In this document: one piece after another, positions 55,105 through 63,587 of the stretch
How the letters are laid out: each line of letters starts with the position of its first letter
Position numbering within the stretch: position 1 is the stretch's first letter
Source of the DNA: Rhizobium rhizoryzae
Lineage (GTDB): Bacteria > Pseudomonadota > Alphaproteobacteria > Rhizobiales > Rhizobiaceae
Assembly: GCF_011046895.1 (NCBI RefSeq)
Contig: NZ_CP049250.1
Coordinates: forward strand, 744,001-808,000
DNA: 64,000 nt
Reading direction: 5' to 3'
Notes under the pieces: generated by a model
The model's input: only the letters and a program-made list of their open reading frames with translations
The model's database searches: none
What the model was told of the DNA's origin: nothing
Position numbers and translations under genes: made by a program

Positions 55105-55476
55105 GCTAAATGCGGCGATTTAAGGGGGCGTTAAAGCCAATTCCTATCTGCTAACCTACTGGATCACACACGAGGTTGCAGAAACCTTGACGGACACAAC
55201 CAATTGCACGTTCAAAGTGTAAAAAGGACTGAGCCAAAATAGATCCTGCATGGTGTATGCATCTGGTGCAGCAAAATTATGAGCCTATGCTAAATCATCT
55301 ACAAAGAATGCTAGTTGCCTTCGAAACGACAACAAATACATATAACCGTCACTTAATCACAATGTTGCGTTTCTTCCGGCTTGATGACAATTTTGCGTAG
55401 GGGCGCCATCCCGGATCGTGAAGAGCTTGTGGTTGAATGATCTGACGGCGTCTCGGGAGAAGACTGCCAGGCACGG
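55105..55476. other. AT-rich intergenic region, nothing recognised
   Basis: About 370 bp between the divergent PBP gene and the small gene at 55477. It is clearly more AT-rich than the surroundings at 55200-55360. It holds both promoters but I could not place them, and no frame longer than about 20 codons with a ribosome site is visible. Confidence 0.5.
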
Positions 55477-55701
55477 ATGGAGGTTCAGTTGCATTCCAAA
55501 CAGATACGACGACCTGTCGGCCCCGCGCAATTGACCTTGCTGCAGCAGGTTTTTGACACTGCCTGCCAGCAATACCAGATCAGCAAGGACAGCCCGGACG
55601 GTGAGGCCTTGGCACTTATTCTGGTCAACTCCTTGCAGAAGGGAATGGACGAGAAGGAAGCCCTGGCGGCGCTGGCCGAGGCCATGGCTCAAAGCCGATA
55701 A
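55477..55701 (+). CDS. Small hypothetical protein
   Basis: A 74-residue soluble protein, mostly helical. The pattern QLTLLQQVFDTACQQYQISK, then GEALALILVNSLQKGMDEKE and ALAALAEAMAQSR suggests two or three amphipathic helices with no membrane segment. I do not recognise the family. Coding is supported by reading-frame bias and by normal GC at third positions, but the ribosome site is weak. Confidence 0.6.
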   Translation: MEVQLHSKQIRRPVGPAQLTLLQQVFDTACQQYQISKDSPDGEALALILVNSLQKGMDEKEALAALAEAMAQSR

Positions 55702-55872
55702 GCCGCAATGTCCTGCGGGTTGGAATTCCGCCCGCTTTGTCAGATCCAACCCATGCCCCTGAACAGGGGGCTGATCCGCAAAGCTTCCACTGAGAACAGA
55801 TCACAAGGAACCTATCACGGACTTGGTAGTTAACCGGCGTCTTTTGAGGTTGATGAACAAGGAGATCGCGTC

Positions 55873-56229
55873 ATGATCGAAGCCGGAAGAGAAGGGTCGC
55901 TTGAAGCACGTGGCCAGCGCATTGCCAACGAGGCCGACGATGCCCTGCGTGCTGAGTTGTCTGCACTGCGCCGCGAGATGGATAGCATTCGCGCATCGCT
56001 GGGTAATTTTGGCTCCGAGGCTTATGACACGGTCAAGGAAAAGGCGAGCGATGCAGCCCAGTACGTCCAGGAAGAAGCGACTTCCGTTGCGGGCGTCATT
56101 CGCGAGCATCCGGCAACGGCTGGAACCCTTCTGACGGTTGTCGGCGGCGTATTCTTTGCACTTGGCTATCTCGTCGGTTCGAACTCGTTCGAGCAGAAGC
56201 AAGCCTGGTATCGTCGCTACTACAGCTAA
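55873..56229 (+). CDS. DUF883/ElaB-like membrane-anchored stress protein
   Basis: A 118-residue protein. Residues 10-75 form a charged helix (ADDALRAELSALRREMDSIR, then YDTVKEKASDAAQYVQEEAT) and residues 82-103 a membrane helix (PATAGTLLTVVGGVFFALGY) followed by a short basic tail. This is the layout of YqjD/ElaB-type proteins, which anchor at the inner membrane in stationary phase. The link is by architecture, not by a diagnostic motif. A GAACAAGGAG-type ribosome site precedes the ATG. Confidence 0.7.
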   Translation: MIEAGREGSLEARGQRIANEADDALRAELSALRREMDSIRASLGNFGSEAYDTVKEKASDAAQYVQEEATSVAGVIREHPATAGTLLTVVGGVFFALGYLVGSNSFEQKQAWYRRYYS

Positions 56230-56705
56230 GCTTCTGGCGCCTTTGGCGGTTGGCAAACATCGACCCAAATGGCGGAGGTCAACTCCGCCATTTTTTGTGG
56301 CGAAATCTTCACGGCGGCATTGGTTGCGCCGCCTGCCGGGACGACGAGCTCGAACCTTCGCAAGGATTCGTCGCAGTAGATCTGCAGAGGTTCAGCAACA
56401 CCGAACGGGCAGACACCCCCGACGGGATGACTTGTGCGCGCCACGACCTCATCGGCCTCCAGCATGCGCGGCTTTGCCCCAAAGCGGTCTCTGAATTTTC
56501 GATTGTCGAGACGGCTCATCCCAGAGGCAACAAGCAGCACGACTTCATCCCCTGCTCGCAAGCAGATGGTCTTCGCGATCTGGTCTGGATCAACGCCGTG
56601 CGCCTCGGCGGCAAGGGCAACAGTAGCCGAACTGGCCTCGGTCTCGATGACCGAAATATCGGGTGCATGAACGGCGAAAAAATCTTTGACGGACTGTAGG
56701 CTCAT
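56226..56705 (-). CDS. YbaK/EbsC-family aminoacyl-tRNA deacylase
   Basis: Probably hydrolyses mischarged tRNA (Cys-tRNAPro type) in trans. The 159-residue protein has the family features: an N-terminal helix region (VKDFFAVHAPDISVIET), the strand AKTICLRAGDEVVLLVASG with the usual conserved K, KFRDRFGAKPRMLEADEV, and HPVGGVCPFGVAEPLQIYCD near 92-111, which forms the substrate pocket. It is convergent with the DUF883-like gene and overlaps its stop by four bases. Confidence 0.9.
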   Translation of the reverse strand: MSLQSVKDFFAVHAPDISVIETEASSATVALAAEAHGVDPDQIAKTICLRAGDEVVLLVASGMSRLDNRKFRDRFGAKPRMLEADEVVARTSHPVGGVCPFGVAEPLQIYCDESLRRFELVVPAGGATNAAVKISPQKMAELTSAIWVDVCQPPKAPEA

Positions 56706-56785
56706 GTCGTCACGCTATCCAGAACGCCCCTCCTGCGCAAGCCGGAAAGAGCCATGCGAAAAATGCAATGCTGCACTGCGAAATG

Positions 56786-56815
56786 TTGACTGTTTTTTAA
56801 GCTATTCTGTATTAT
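56786..56815 (+). promoter_or_regulatory. Sigma-70-type promoter of the anti-SD small RNA
   Basis: TTGACT (56786-56791), 18 bp spacer, TATTAT (56810-56815). The predicted start is near 56822, five nucleotides before the first stem-loop. Confidence 0.75.
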
Positions 56816-56821
56816 CTTGAG

Positions 56822-56949
56822 GTCATCGGCAAACGCACTCCTCCTCCCAGTGTTTGTCGACGGGACCAACAACACCTCCTCCTCCCAGTTGTTGGTCAGT
56901 ATCTGAAGCCCGGCGTATCCTCCTCCCACGCCGGGCTTCTTCCATTTTT
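56822..56949 (+). ncRNA. Trans-acting small RNA with three anti-Shine-Dalgarno loops (alpha-r14 / NfeR1-like)
   Basis: Three stem-loops in a row carry CCUCCUCCC-type loops, the complement of ribosome binding sites. Stem 1: CGGCAAACGC (56827-56836) with GTGTTTGTCG (56850-56859), loop ACTCCTCCTCCCA. Stem 2: GACCAACAAC (56864-56873) with GTTGTTGGTC (56888-56897), loop ACCTCCTCCTCCCA. Stem 3: GAAGCCCGGCGT (56905-56916) with ACGCCGGGCTTC (56928-56939), loop ATCCTCCTCCC, then TTCCATTTTT as the terminator. Stems differ in sequence while loops are the same, so the loops are the active parts. A matching promoter ends 7 nt upstream. The layout agrees with the rhizobial alpha-r14 family (NfeR1), which represses mRNAs at their ribosome sites. 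Confidence 0.9.
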
Positions 56950-57147
56950 AAGCGGGAGTTGTGATATTCCGTCAGCCTTGACACACGCGGCGTGGCGAGG
57001 CTAACTCCCTGACATCGATATTTGTTTGACAAGCGGCACTACAGCGCTGACTGCGCTTACGACGACCTTTCCTTCAAATACGACCTTCCACGTTTCGCGC
57101 CTTCGGGCACGGAACAAAGTCAACGTTGCGAAAGAAAGGACTTCGTA
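56950..57147 (+). promoter_or_regulatory. cspA leader region
   Basis: About 200 bp between the sRNA terminator and cspA. Two TTGACA sequences (near 56979 and 57026) could serve as -35 elements, which would give a leader of roughly 95-150 nt. Long leaders are usual for cold-shock mRNAs. The ribosome site is AAAGGA. Confidence 0.45.
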
Positions 57148-57357
57148 ATGGCTACTGGTACTGTAAAGTGGTTCAATGCAACCAAGGGCTTCGGCTTCAT
57201 CCAGCCTGACGACGGCGCTGCCGACGTTTTCGTTCACATCTCTGCTGTTGAGCGCGCTGGCATGGCCGGCCTCAAGGACGGCCAGAAGATCGCTTACGAA
57301 CTGGTCACCGACCGTCGTTCGGGCCGCGTTTCGGCTGACAGCCTGCAGGCTGCCTGA
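57148..57357 (+). CDS. cspA: Cold-shock protein, CspA family
   Basis: A 69-residue single cold-shock domain that binds RNA and single-stranded DNA. The RNP1 motif [11 protein letters not shown] and RNP2 motif VFVHISAV are intact, after the usual start [10 protein letters not shown]. Start at ATG 57148 rather than 57022, since the family begins at this methionine and the extra residues are unrelated. It is preceded by a long leader and followed by a hairpin. Confidence 0.96.
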   Translation: MATGTVKWFNATKGFGFIQPDDGAADVFVHISAVERAGMAGLKDGQKIAYELVTDRRSGRVSADSLQAA

Positions 57358-57388
57358 TAGCTTTATCCGACACTTCGGATTTGTTTTT

Positions 57389-57421
57389 GAATGGCGCCCT
57401 TGCAATCGCGGGGCGCCATTC
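57389..57421 (+). terminator. Hairpin after cspA
   Basis: GAATGGCGCCC (57389-57399) pairs with GGGCGCCATTC (57411-57421), followed by CCATTTC. The U-run is weak. Confidence 0.65.
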
Positions 57422-57503
57422 CCATTTCAGGATCAAGCGGCATGACGACGCGATCTTCCGCCAGCCTCACGGCTGCGTTGCCTTTCGAAGGTTTACGGTT
57501 TCG

Positions 57504-57518
57504 TTAACCGAACGTTAA
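57504..57518. promoter_or_regulatory. Candidate CtrA box between cspA and the dipeptidase gene
   Basis: TTAA-CCGAACG-TTAA matches the full CtrA site with N7 spacing; it sits in a near-palindrome GTTAACCGAACGTTAAC. No annotated gene starts downstream on the plus strand for more than 3 kb, but a strong terminator lies at 57634, so a short transcript is possible. Confidence 0.45.
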
Positions 57519-57529
57519 CCTTCTTGAGA

Positions 57530-57667
57530 GACCATGAAGATACAGAAGCGCTGATTTAGGTTGGCGCCGTCGAAATGCCGGACCTGTTTTGCAAACTGAC
57601 CACGGATGTACTGGCAGAGTGAAACAGGCAGATAAAAGGTCGGGTTCGTCCCGGCCTTTTTGTTTTT
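57530..57667 (+). ncRNA. Candidate short transcript downstream of the CtrA box
   Basis: The interval between the CtrA box and the terminator at 57634-57667 is about 140 nt. It contains only tiny frames: a 6-codon frame beginning at 57533 with GAGAG before it, and a 15-codon frame starting at 57574. It could be an sRNA or encode a micropeptide. The only evidence is the promoter-like box and the terminator. Confidence 0.25.
57634..57667. terminator. Bidirectional terminator (dipeptidase gene and a possible rightward transcript)
   Basis: AAAAGGTCGGG pairs with CCCGGCCTTTT around TTCGT. On the plus strand TGTTTTTG follows; on the minus strand it lies 46 bp beyond the dipeptidase stop and ends in TTTTATC. 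Confidence 0.8.
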
Positions 57668-57712
57668 GAGGACTGCGCTCGGAGTGAACGCAGTCCTCCT
57701 CATTTTCCCAAA

Positions 57713-59095
57713 TCAAAGAGCCGCAAGAATACGCACCCAGGAGCGGATGCCCTTGTGGAAGGAATTGAGATCGTACTTCTCGTTTGGCGAATGAATTCGG
57801 TCATCGATCAGGCCGAAGCCAACCAGCAGGGAATCCATTCCGAGATAGGTCTGGAAGTCGCCGACGATCGGGATCGAGCCCCCCATCCCGACGATCACGG
57901 CAGGTTTCGGCCATTCGTCGGAAAGAGCGGCCTTGGCCTTCGTCAGCACGGGCGAATCATAGGACAACTGGATGGCAGGCGATCCGCCATGCTCATGAAA
58001 CTCGACCGAGCAATCTGCCGGGATCATTGAGCGGATATAGGTGCGGAAACTCTCGCGGATCTTGTCAGGGTCCTGTGTTCCCACGAGTCGGAACGAGATC
58101 TTGGCGGATGCCTTGGCGGCAATGACCGTCTTGAACCCTTCGCCCGTGTAGCCGCCCCAAATGCCATTGACCTCGCAGGTCGGTCTTGCCCAAGTGAGTT
58201 CCAGGACGGAGCGGCCCTTCTCGCCAGATGGTTCGGACAGGCCAACTTCGCCGAGGAAGCTTTTGGCATCGCGACCGAGCGTTCCCCAGCTTGCCTTGAT
58301 GTTTTCCGGCGTTTCCTCGACGCCATCATAAAAGCCGGGAAGCGTGATGCGGCCTGTTTCATCGCGAAGGCCGGCAAGCGCAGTCGTCAGGATGTGGATC
58401 GGGTTCGCAGCAGCGCCGCCGAACAGGCCGGAGTGCAGGTCACGATCGGCAGCTTGCACTGTGACTTCTTCTCCGACGAGACCGCGAAGGGTCGCGGCAA
58501 TTGCGGGCGTTTGCGTGTCCCACATGCCCGTGTCGCAAACGAGCGCATACTCCGCCTTCAGCTCATCCCGGTTCGCTTCCAGAAATGGCTTCAGCGATGG
58601 GGAGCCCGACTCCTCTTCACCCTCGAACAGGATGGTGATCTTCACCGGTAGGGAGCCGACAGTGTCCTTGTAGGCGCGGCAGGCTTCGAGGAAGGTCAGC
58701 AACTGGCCCTTGTCGTCGGAGGTGCCGCGACCAGTGATGATCTTGCGGCCACCGTCGAGCTCCTTGATGGCCGGAGCAAACGGATCGTTTTCCCAAAGCT
58801 CCAGCGGATCGACCGGCTGGACGTCGTAGTGACCGTAAAACAGCACATGCGGCGCATCCGCACGACCGGCCTCATGATGGGCGACCACCATCGGGTGGCC
58901 GGGAGTATCGCGAACCGAAGCCGTGAACCCCAGTTCCGTGAGCGCCGACACCAGCCATTCAGCGGCCTTGCGGCAATCGGCCTTGTAGGATGGATCGGTG
59001 GAGATCGAGGGAATGCGCACCAGTTCGAAAAGGCGCTCAAGGCTTTTGTCGAGGTTCTTGTCCGCCCGGTCGAGAACGGGAGTGAGATCGGTCAT
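57713..59095 (-). CDS. M20-family dipeptidase/peptidase
   Basis: A cytosolic zinc exopeptidase of 460 residues. Metal ligands: HVLFYGHYDVQPVD near 85 (His, Asp), GRGTSDDKGQ near 124 (Asp), the catalytic and ligand Glu pair EGEEESGS near 157, and the later CDTGMWD near 190 and FHKGIRSWVRIL at the end. The dimerisation domain lies at about 205-330. It is the M20A/DUG-type dipeptidase rather than a deacylase of ornithine. A bidirectional terminator follows. Confidence 0.92.
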   Translation of the reverse strand: MTDLTPVLDRADKNLDKSLERLFELVRIPSISTDPSYKADCRKAAEWLVSALTELGFTASVRDTPGHPMVVAHHEAGRADAPHVLFYGHYDVQPVDPLELWENDPFAPAIKELDGGRKIITGRGTSDDKGQLLTFLEACRAYKDTVGSLPVKITILFEGEEESGSPSLKPFLEANRDELKAEYALVCDTGMWDTQTPAIAATLRGLVGEEVTVQAADRDLHSGLFGGAAANPIHILTTALAGLRDETGRITLPGFYDGVEETPENIKASWGTLGRDAKSFLGEVGLSEPSGEKGRSVLELTWARPTCEVNGIWGGYTGEGFKTVIAAKASAKISFRLVGTQDPDKIRESFRTYIRSMIPADCSVEFHEHGGSPAIQLSYDSPVLTKAKAALSDEWPKPAVIVGMGGSIPIVGDFQTYLGMDSLLVGFGLIDDRIHSPNEKYDLNSFHKGIRSWVRILAAL

Positions 59096-59175
59096 GGAGA
59101 TCAGCTCTTACTAAATTGCGAAGGCCTGAACCTAGACCGATCTGTACCAAGAGGAAACCGGGTGCGCATAGAAAT

Positions 59176-59634
59176 TCAGGAGCGACCCTGCTCCGAAGGA
59201 TCGTCCAGCCTGCGCGCATTGGCGATGGCCATGCGCATGTATTCCATCAACAGTTCTCGCTCGAAACGACGAAACCCGGCAAAGACCTCATCATCCGCAT
59301 GGGCTGCGGCTTCGATCGCCAGACGTTCCAGCGAACGACCGTGTTCCGTCAGGACAATGATCTGGGCACGCCGGTCGGTGGGATGCGGCGTTCGATGGAT
59401 GAGGCCATCGCGCTCCATGCGTGCGAGCGTATTTGCCAATGTCGCCTGCTCGACATCCAGCCGGTCAAGGAGCTGGCGCTGGGTCAGTCCGTCCTCGTGC
59501 CAAAGCGACAGAAGCACTGGAAACTGGCCTGGGGAGAAACCCAGCGCCGTTGCCCGTTTCTGCAAGGCGCGAGAAAGCCCCTTGGCCAGTTGCGTGGCGA
59601 GATACAGCGCAGAATCCGAGCGTTCAAATGGCAT
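59176..59634 (-). CDS. MarR-family transcriptional regulator
   Basis: Starts at ATG 59634 (MPFERSDSALYLATQLAKGL) with AGGGA upstream; 152 residues, normal for the family. The winged-helix core is FPVLLSLWHEDGLTQRQLLD, then VEQATLANTLARMERDGLIH and the wing RTPHPTDRRAQIIVLTEHGR. The C-terminal helices serve dimerisation. The longer frame to 59793 runs into a structured region and is unlikely to be coding. The ligand is unknown. It is preceded by a two-hairpin element. Confidence 0.9.
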   Translation of the reverse strand: MPFERSDSALYLATQLAKGLSRALQKRATALGFSPGQFPVLLSLWHEDGLTQRQLLDRLDVEQATLANTLARMERDGLIHRTPHPTDRRAQIIVLTEHGRSLERLAIEAAAHADDEVFAGFRRFERELLMEYMRMAIANARRLDDPSEQGRS

Positions 59635-59786
59635 GGCATCCCTGAGCCTGTTTTGAGGCCTCCCCCTGCCCGATGGTCTAAGGCCATCCGTCTGCCGGGC
59701 AACAGCCAAATGATTCGGGCAGCAGAAGTTGCATAGCACCGTATGCTTTTTTGAGGCTTTTGAAAGGGGAGGCCCAGAAAGTGAAA

Positions 59787-59864
59787 CCGCCACGACCGGG
59801 GAGGGGGACGGTCGTGGCGGAATGGAGGGACAAAGGCCCGGAGAGGGGGGATGAGCCTTTGCCC
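59787..59864 (-). ncRNA. Candidate structured RNA with two C-rich loops upstream of the MarR gene
   Basis: On the minus strand two hairpins follow one another. The first is GGGCAAAGGC with GCCTTTGTCC (59864-59855 and 59837-59828; one G-U pair) around a 17-nt loop containing CCCCCCTCTCC. The second is CCGCCACGACCG with CGGTCGTGGCGG (59820-59809 and 59798-59787; 12 perfect pairs) around TCCCCCTCCC, followed by TTTCACTTTCT. The loops contain CCUCC/CCUCU, so it resembles an anti-SD small RNA. It could instead be a leader of the marR mRNA. I found no convincing promoter. Confidence 0.4.
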
Positions 59865-59994
59865 GGCCTGCCGCGGCGGGGGACGAGCCAGCGGTCAGGC
59901 TGCGGCGTGATCAATCGCCGGTACGATTGAGATGGTTTTCGTATCGGGCAGATTCAAGGCGAGGCTCGATGACAACGAGGTAACGTTGCGGTGA

Positions 59995-60384
59995 TCACTT
60001 GGTCGAAGGTCGGTGCTTCACCCACGACATCACGCATCGCGCGAAAACGTAAAGCAGCATGGACAGGAGTAAGGTCTGCAGTTGCTCCAGAAGGGTTACC
60101 CCCGGATGGTCAAGGACCACGACGGGGAAGATTGCAAGCGAAAGGCCATCGAGGATGTGACGCTCCATGTCGATCCACCACGAACTGGACGCTCGATCTA
60201 CAGGGGGAAAGAGAGCTGCAATGCCGTGGCCCGCCAGAAGGTAGACCGGGCAGAGCATGACATGGCGCAAAATGTCTGCTCCGCTCCTTCCCTGCTGATA
60301 GTCCATCACAGTGACCAGAAGGATCAGCGCCAGCAAGAGGAGATAGAAATTCCGCCTGTTCGAACCAGATGTTTGAGCAATCAT
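59995..60384 (-). CDS. Small membrane protein of unknown function
   Basis: A 129-residue protein with about three hydrophobic segments: FYLLLLALILLVTVMDY (14-30), VMLCPVYLLAGHGIAALF (42-59) and TLLLSMLLYVFARCVM (about 103-118). A fourth, weaker stretch (DGLSLAIFPVVVLDHPG) lies near 80. The tail KHRPSTK is basic. I do not recognise the family. It is divergent from polA. Confidence 0.65.
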   Translation of the reverse strand: MIAQTSGSNRRNFYLLLLALILLVTVMDYQQGRSGADILRHVMLCPVYLLAGHGIAALFPPVDRASSSWWIDMERHILDGLSLAIFPVVVLDHPGVTLLEQLQTLLLSMLLYVFARCVMSWVKHRPSTK

Positions 60385-60586
60385 CCGCCTATTCCCGTTG
60401 TCATATGCCTCAGAAATCCATTTTCAACTTAGGTGCATCGTCCAAAAATGCACGTCAGAAACCTGAACAGCGCTGCGAACGGGGCTGATAGTACCTCCGA
60501 TAATCCGGCGTTGAACCCTGATTAAAACGTGGCCGAGCAGGTCTCGCCGATGGACCTTTTGCCGCTGTCGCGCTATCCATCCTTCC

Positions 60587-63577
60587 ATGAAAACAGGCGA
60601 TCATCTCTTCCTCGTTGACGGTTCGGGTTTCATCTTCCGCGCCTTTCACGCCATCCCTGCCCTGAACCGCAAGTCGGACGGCCTGCCCGTCAATGCGGTC
60701 TCAGGCTTCTGCAACATGCTGTGGAAGCTCCTGCGCGATGCGCGCAACACCGATGTCGGAGTGACGCCGACGCATCTCGCCGTCATTTTCGACTATTCCT
60801 CGACGACCTTTCGCAAGGAAATCTACCCTCTCTACAAGGCGAACCGCTCGGCCCCGCCGGAGGACCTGATCCCGCAATTCGGTCTGATCCGCCACGCGAC
60901 GCGCGCCTTCAATCTGCCTTGCATCGAGACGGAAGGTTTCGAGGCGGATGACATCATCGCGACCTATGCTCGTGCGGCAGAGGCCATCGGCGCCGATGTC
61001 ACCATCGTTTCCTCCGACAAGGACCTGATGCAGCTCGTTACGCCCAACGTGCATATGTACGACGCGATGAAGGACAAGCAGATCGGCATTCCTGATGTCA
61101 TCGAGAAATGGGGCGTGCCGCCTGAAAAGATGATCGATCTTCAGGCGATGACCGGCGATTCGACCGACAACGTTCCCGGCATTCCCGGGATTGGCCCGAA
61201 GACCGCCGCTCAGCTTCTGGAAGAATTCGGCGATCTCGAAACCCTATTGGCCCGGGCCTCGGAGATCAAACAGGTCAAGCGACGCGAAAACATTGTCGCC
61301 AATGCGGATCTAGCCCGTCTTTCCCGCCAGTTGGTGGCGCTTCGCACGGATGTGCCGCTGGAGCTTGGCCTGGAAGAGCTGGTTCTGGAAAAACAGGACG
61401 GACCGAAGCTCATCGCCTTCCTGAAGGCCATGGAATTCACCACGCTGACCCGTCGCGTTGCAGAGACTTGTGATTGCGATGCGTCTGCCATCGAGCCCGC
61501 GGAAGTGCCGGTCGAATGGGGGGCAACAGCCCATGGACCGGATCTCGATCCGGGCGTGGCCGAGGGTCAGGATGCGGAAGCGCCGAAGGCTGCGACAGCG
61601 TCCGCCAAGCCCGCCTCTGCGTCCTCGGCGGATGGCGCAAGGGCCATGGATTTGGCAGCGCAGAGGCATGAGGCCTTTTCCGGTCACAAGATCGACCACG
61701 CCTCCTATACGACGATCCGCACGGTCGAAAACCTGAAGCTCTGGATCGCTGCTGCCCGGGAAACGGGCATCGTGGCCTTTGATACGGAAACCACTTCGCT
61801 CGATCCCATGCAGGCGGAGCTGGTGGGTGTCTCGCTTGCCATTCAGGACAATACCCAACAGCCGAACGCGAACGAGATCCGGGCGGCCTATCTGCCGCTG
61901 GCGCACAAGGCGGGTGCCGACGATCTGTTCAGCGATGGCGTAAAGCTTGTCGAGAACCAGGTTCCGATGGCAGAGGCTCTGGCGCTCCTGAAGGAGCTGC
62001 TGGAAGATCCGTCTGTCCTGAAGGTCGCGCAAAACCTCAAATACGACTATCTCGTCATCAAGCGCCACGGCATCACGTTGCGGGGCTTCGATGATACCAT
62101 GCTCATCTCCTATGTGCTGGAAGCGGGTGCTGGCAATCATGGCATGGATGCGCTGTCGGAGCGCTGGCTTGGCCATACGCCGATTGCTTACAAGGATGTG
62201 GCTGGCAGCGGGAAATCCGCCGTGACGTTCGATTATGTCGACATCGACAAGGCCACCGCCTATGCCGCCGAAGACTCCGACGTGACACTGCGCCTCTGGC
62301 TGACCTTGAAGCCGCGCCTCGCCGCCGCTGGTCTTACCCGCGTCTATGAGCGGCTGGAGCGTCCGCTCGTGCCGGTTCTGGCCCATATGGAAGAACGCGG
62401 CATCACCATCGACCGGCAGATCCTGTCGCGCCTTTCCGGCGAACTGGCGCAAAAGGCGGCAAGCTTCGAGGACGAAATCTATGAGCTGGCGGGCGAGCGC
62501 TTCAATATCGGCTCGCCGAAGCAGCTGGGCGATATCCTGTTCGGCAAAATGGGCCTTCCCGGCGGCTCGAAAACCAAGACCGGGCAATGGTCCACATCAG
62601 CGCAGGTTCTGGAAGATCTGGCAGCGCAGGGCGAGCCCCTGCCGCGCAAGATCGTGGACTGGCGCCAGCTGACCAAGCTCAAGAGCACCTATACGGATGC
62701 CCTGCCCTCCTATGTCCATCCTGAGACGAAGAGAGTGCATACGAGCTATTCGCTCGCATCCACCACCACGGGTCGCCTCTCCTCCTCCGAGCCGAACCTG
62801 CAGAACATTCCGGTGCGCAATGCGGAGGGCCGCAAGATCCGCACGGCCTTTATCTCGACGCCCGGACACAAGCTGCTTTCGGCTGACTATAGCCAGATCG
62901 AACTGCGTGTCCTCGCGCATGTCGCCGACATCCCACAGCTTCGGCAGGCCTTTGCCGAGGGGATCGATATTCATGCGATGACGGCGTCCGAAATGTTCGG
63001 CGTGCCGGTGGAAGGCATGCCATCCGAGGTCCGACGCCGTGCCAAAGCGATCAACTTCGGCATCATCTACGGCATCTCGGCCTTCGGTCTTGCCAACCAG
63101 CTATCCATCGAACGCTCCGAAGCCGGCGATTACATCAAGAAATACTTCGAGCGCTTCCCCGGCATTCGCGACTATATGGAGAGCACAAAGGCGTTTGCGC
63201 GGGAGAACGGCTATGTCGAAACCATCTTCGGACGCCGCGCCCACTATCCGGACATCAAGTCGTCCAACCCGTCGGTAAGAGCGTTCAACGAGCGCGCAGC
63301 AATCAATGCGCCGATCCAGGGCTCTGCGGCAGATATCATCCGCCGTGCCATGGTGCAGATCGAACCGGCGCTTGCGAAATCTGGTTTGGGCGAGAAGGTG
63401 CGGATGCTGCTTCAGGTCCACGATGAATTGATTTTCGAAGTGGAAGACGAGGCAGTGGGTGTCGCTATGCCGGTCATCGTCCATACGATGGAAAACGCCG
63501 CTCTCCCGGCACTCGAACTGAAGGTTCCTTTGAAAGTCGATGCGCGTGCCGCCTCGAATTGGGACGAGGCGCATTGA
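60587..63577 (+). CDS. polA: DNA polymerase I
   Basis: Repair and Okazaki-fragment-processing polymerase, 996 residues. The 5' nuclease domain is at 1-300 (FLVDGSGFIFRAFHAIPAL, VIFDYSSTTFRKEIYP, SDKDLMQLV, TGDSTDNVPGIPGIGPKTA). The 3'-5' exonuclease is intact (FDTETTSLDP, QNLKYDYLV, YAAEDSDVT), so proofreading is kept. The polymerase domain has motif A SADYSQIELRVLAHV, motif B RRRAKAINFGIIYGIS and motif C LQVHDELIFE. A longer than usual alanine-rich linker (about 300-360) joins the first two domains. Confidence 0.97.
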   Translation: MKTGDHLFLVDGSGFIFRAFHAIPALNRKSDGLPVNAVSGFCNMLWKLLRDARNTDVGVTPTHLAVIFDYSSTTFRKEIYPLYKANRSAPPEDLIPQFGLIRHATRAFNLPCIETEGFEADDIIATYARAAEAIGADVTIVSSDKDLMQLVTPNVHMYDAMKDKQIGIPDVIEKWGVPPEKMIDLQAMTGDSTDNVPGIPGIGPKTAAQLLEEFGDLETLLARASEIKQVKRRENIVANADLARLSRQLVALRTDVPLELGLEELVLEKQDGPKLIAFLKAMEFTTLTRRVAETCDCDASAIEPAEVPVEWGATAHGPDLDPGVAEGQDAEAPKAATASAKPASASSADGARAMDLAAQRHEAFSGHKIDHASYTTIRTVENLKLWIAAARETGIVAFDTETTSLDPMQAELVGVSLAIQDNTQQPNANEIRAAYLPLAHKAGADDLFSDGVKLVENQVPMAEALALLKELLEDPSVLKVAQNLKYDYLVIKRHGITLRGFDDTMLISYVLEAGAGNHGMDALSERWLGHTPIAYKDVAGSGKSAVTFDYVDIDKATAYAAEDSDVTLRLWLTLKPRLAAAGLTRVYERLERPLVPVLAHMEERGITIDRQILSRLSGELAQKAASFEDEIYELAGERFNIGSPKQLGDILFGKMGLPGGSKTKTGQWSTSAQVLEDLAAQGEPLPRKIVDWRQLTKLKSTYTDALPSYVHPETKRVHTSYSLASTTTGRLSSSEPNLQNIPVRNAEGRKIRTAFISTPGHKLLSADYSQIELRVLAHVADIPQLRQAFAEGIDIHAMTASEMFGVPVEGMPSEVRRRAKAINFGIIYGISAFGLANQLSIERSEAGDYIKKYFERFPGIRDYMESTKAFARENGYVETIFGRRAHYPDIKSSNPSVRAFNERAAINAPIQGSAADIIRRAMVQIEPALAKSGLGEKVRMLLQVHDELIFEVEDEAVGVAMPVIVHTMENAALPALELKVPLKVDARAASNWDEAH

Positions 63578-63587
63578 TCTCCATTGA

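Noticed and set aside
57515..57703. 62-codon leftward frame between cspA and the dipeptidase gene
   Set aside because: It reads through the bidirectional terminator and the CtrA box; no ribosome site or family feature.
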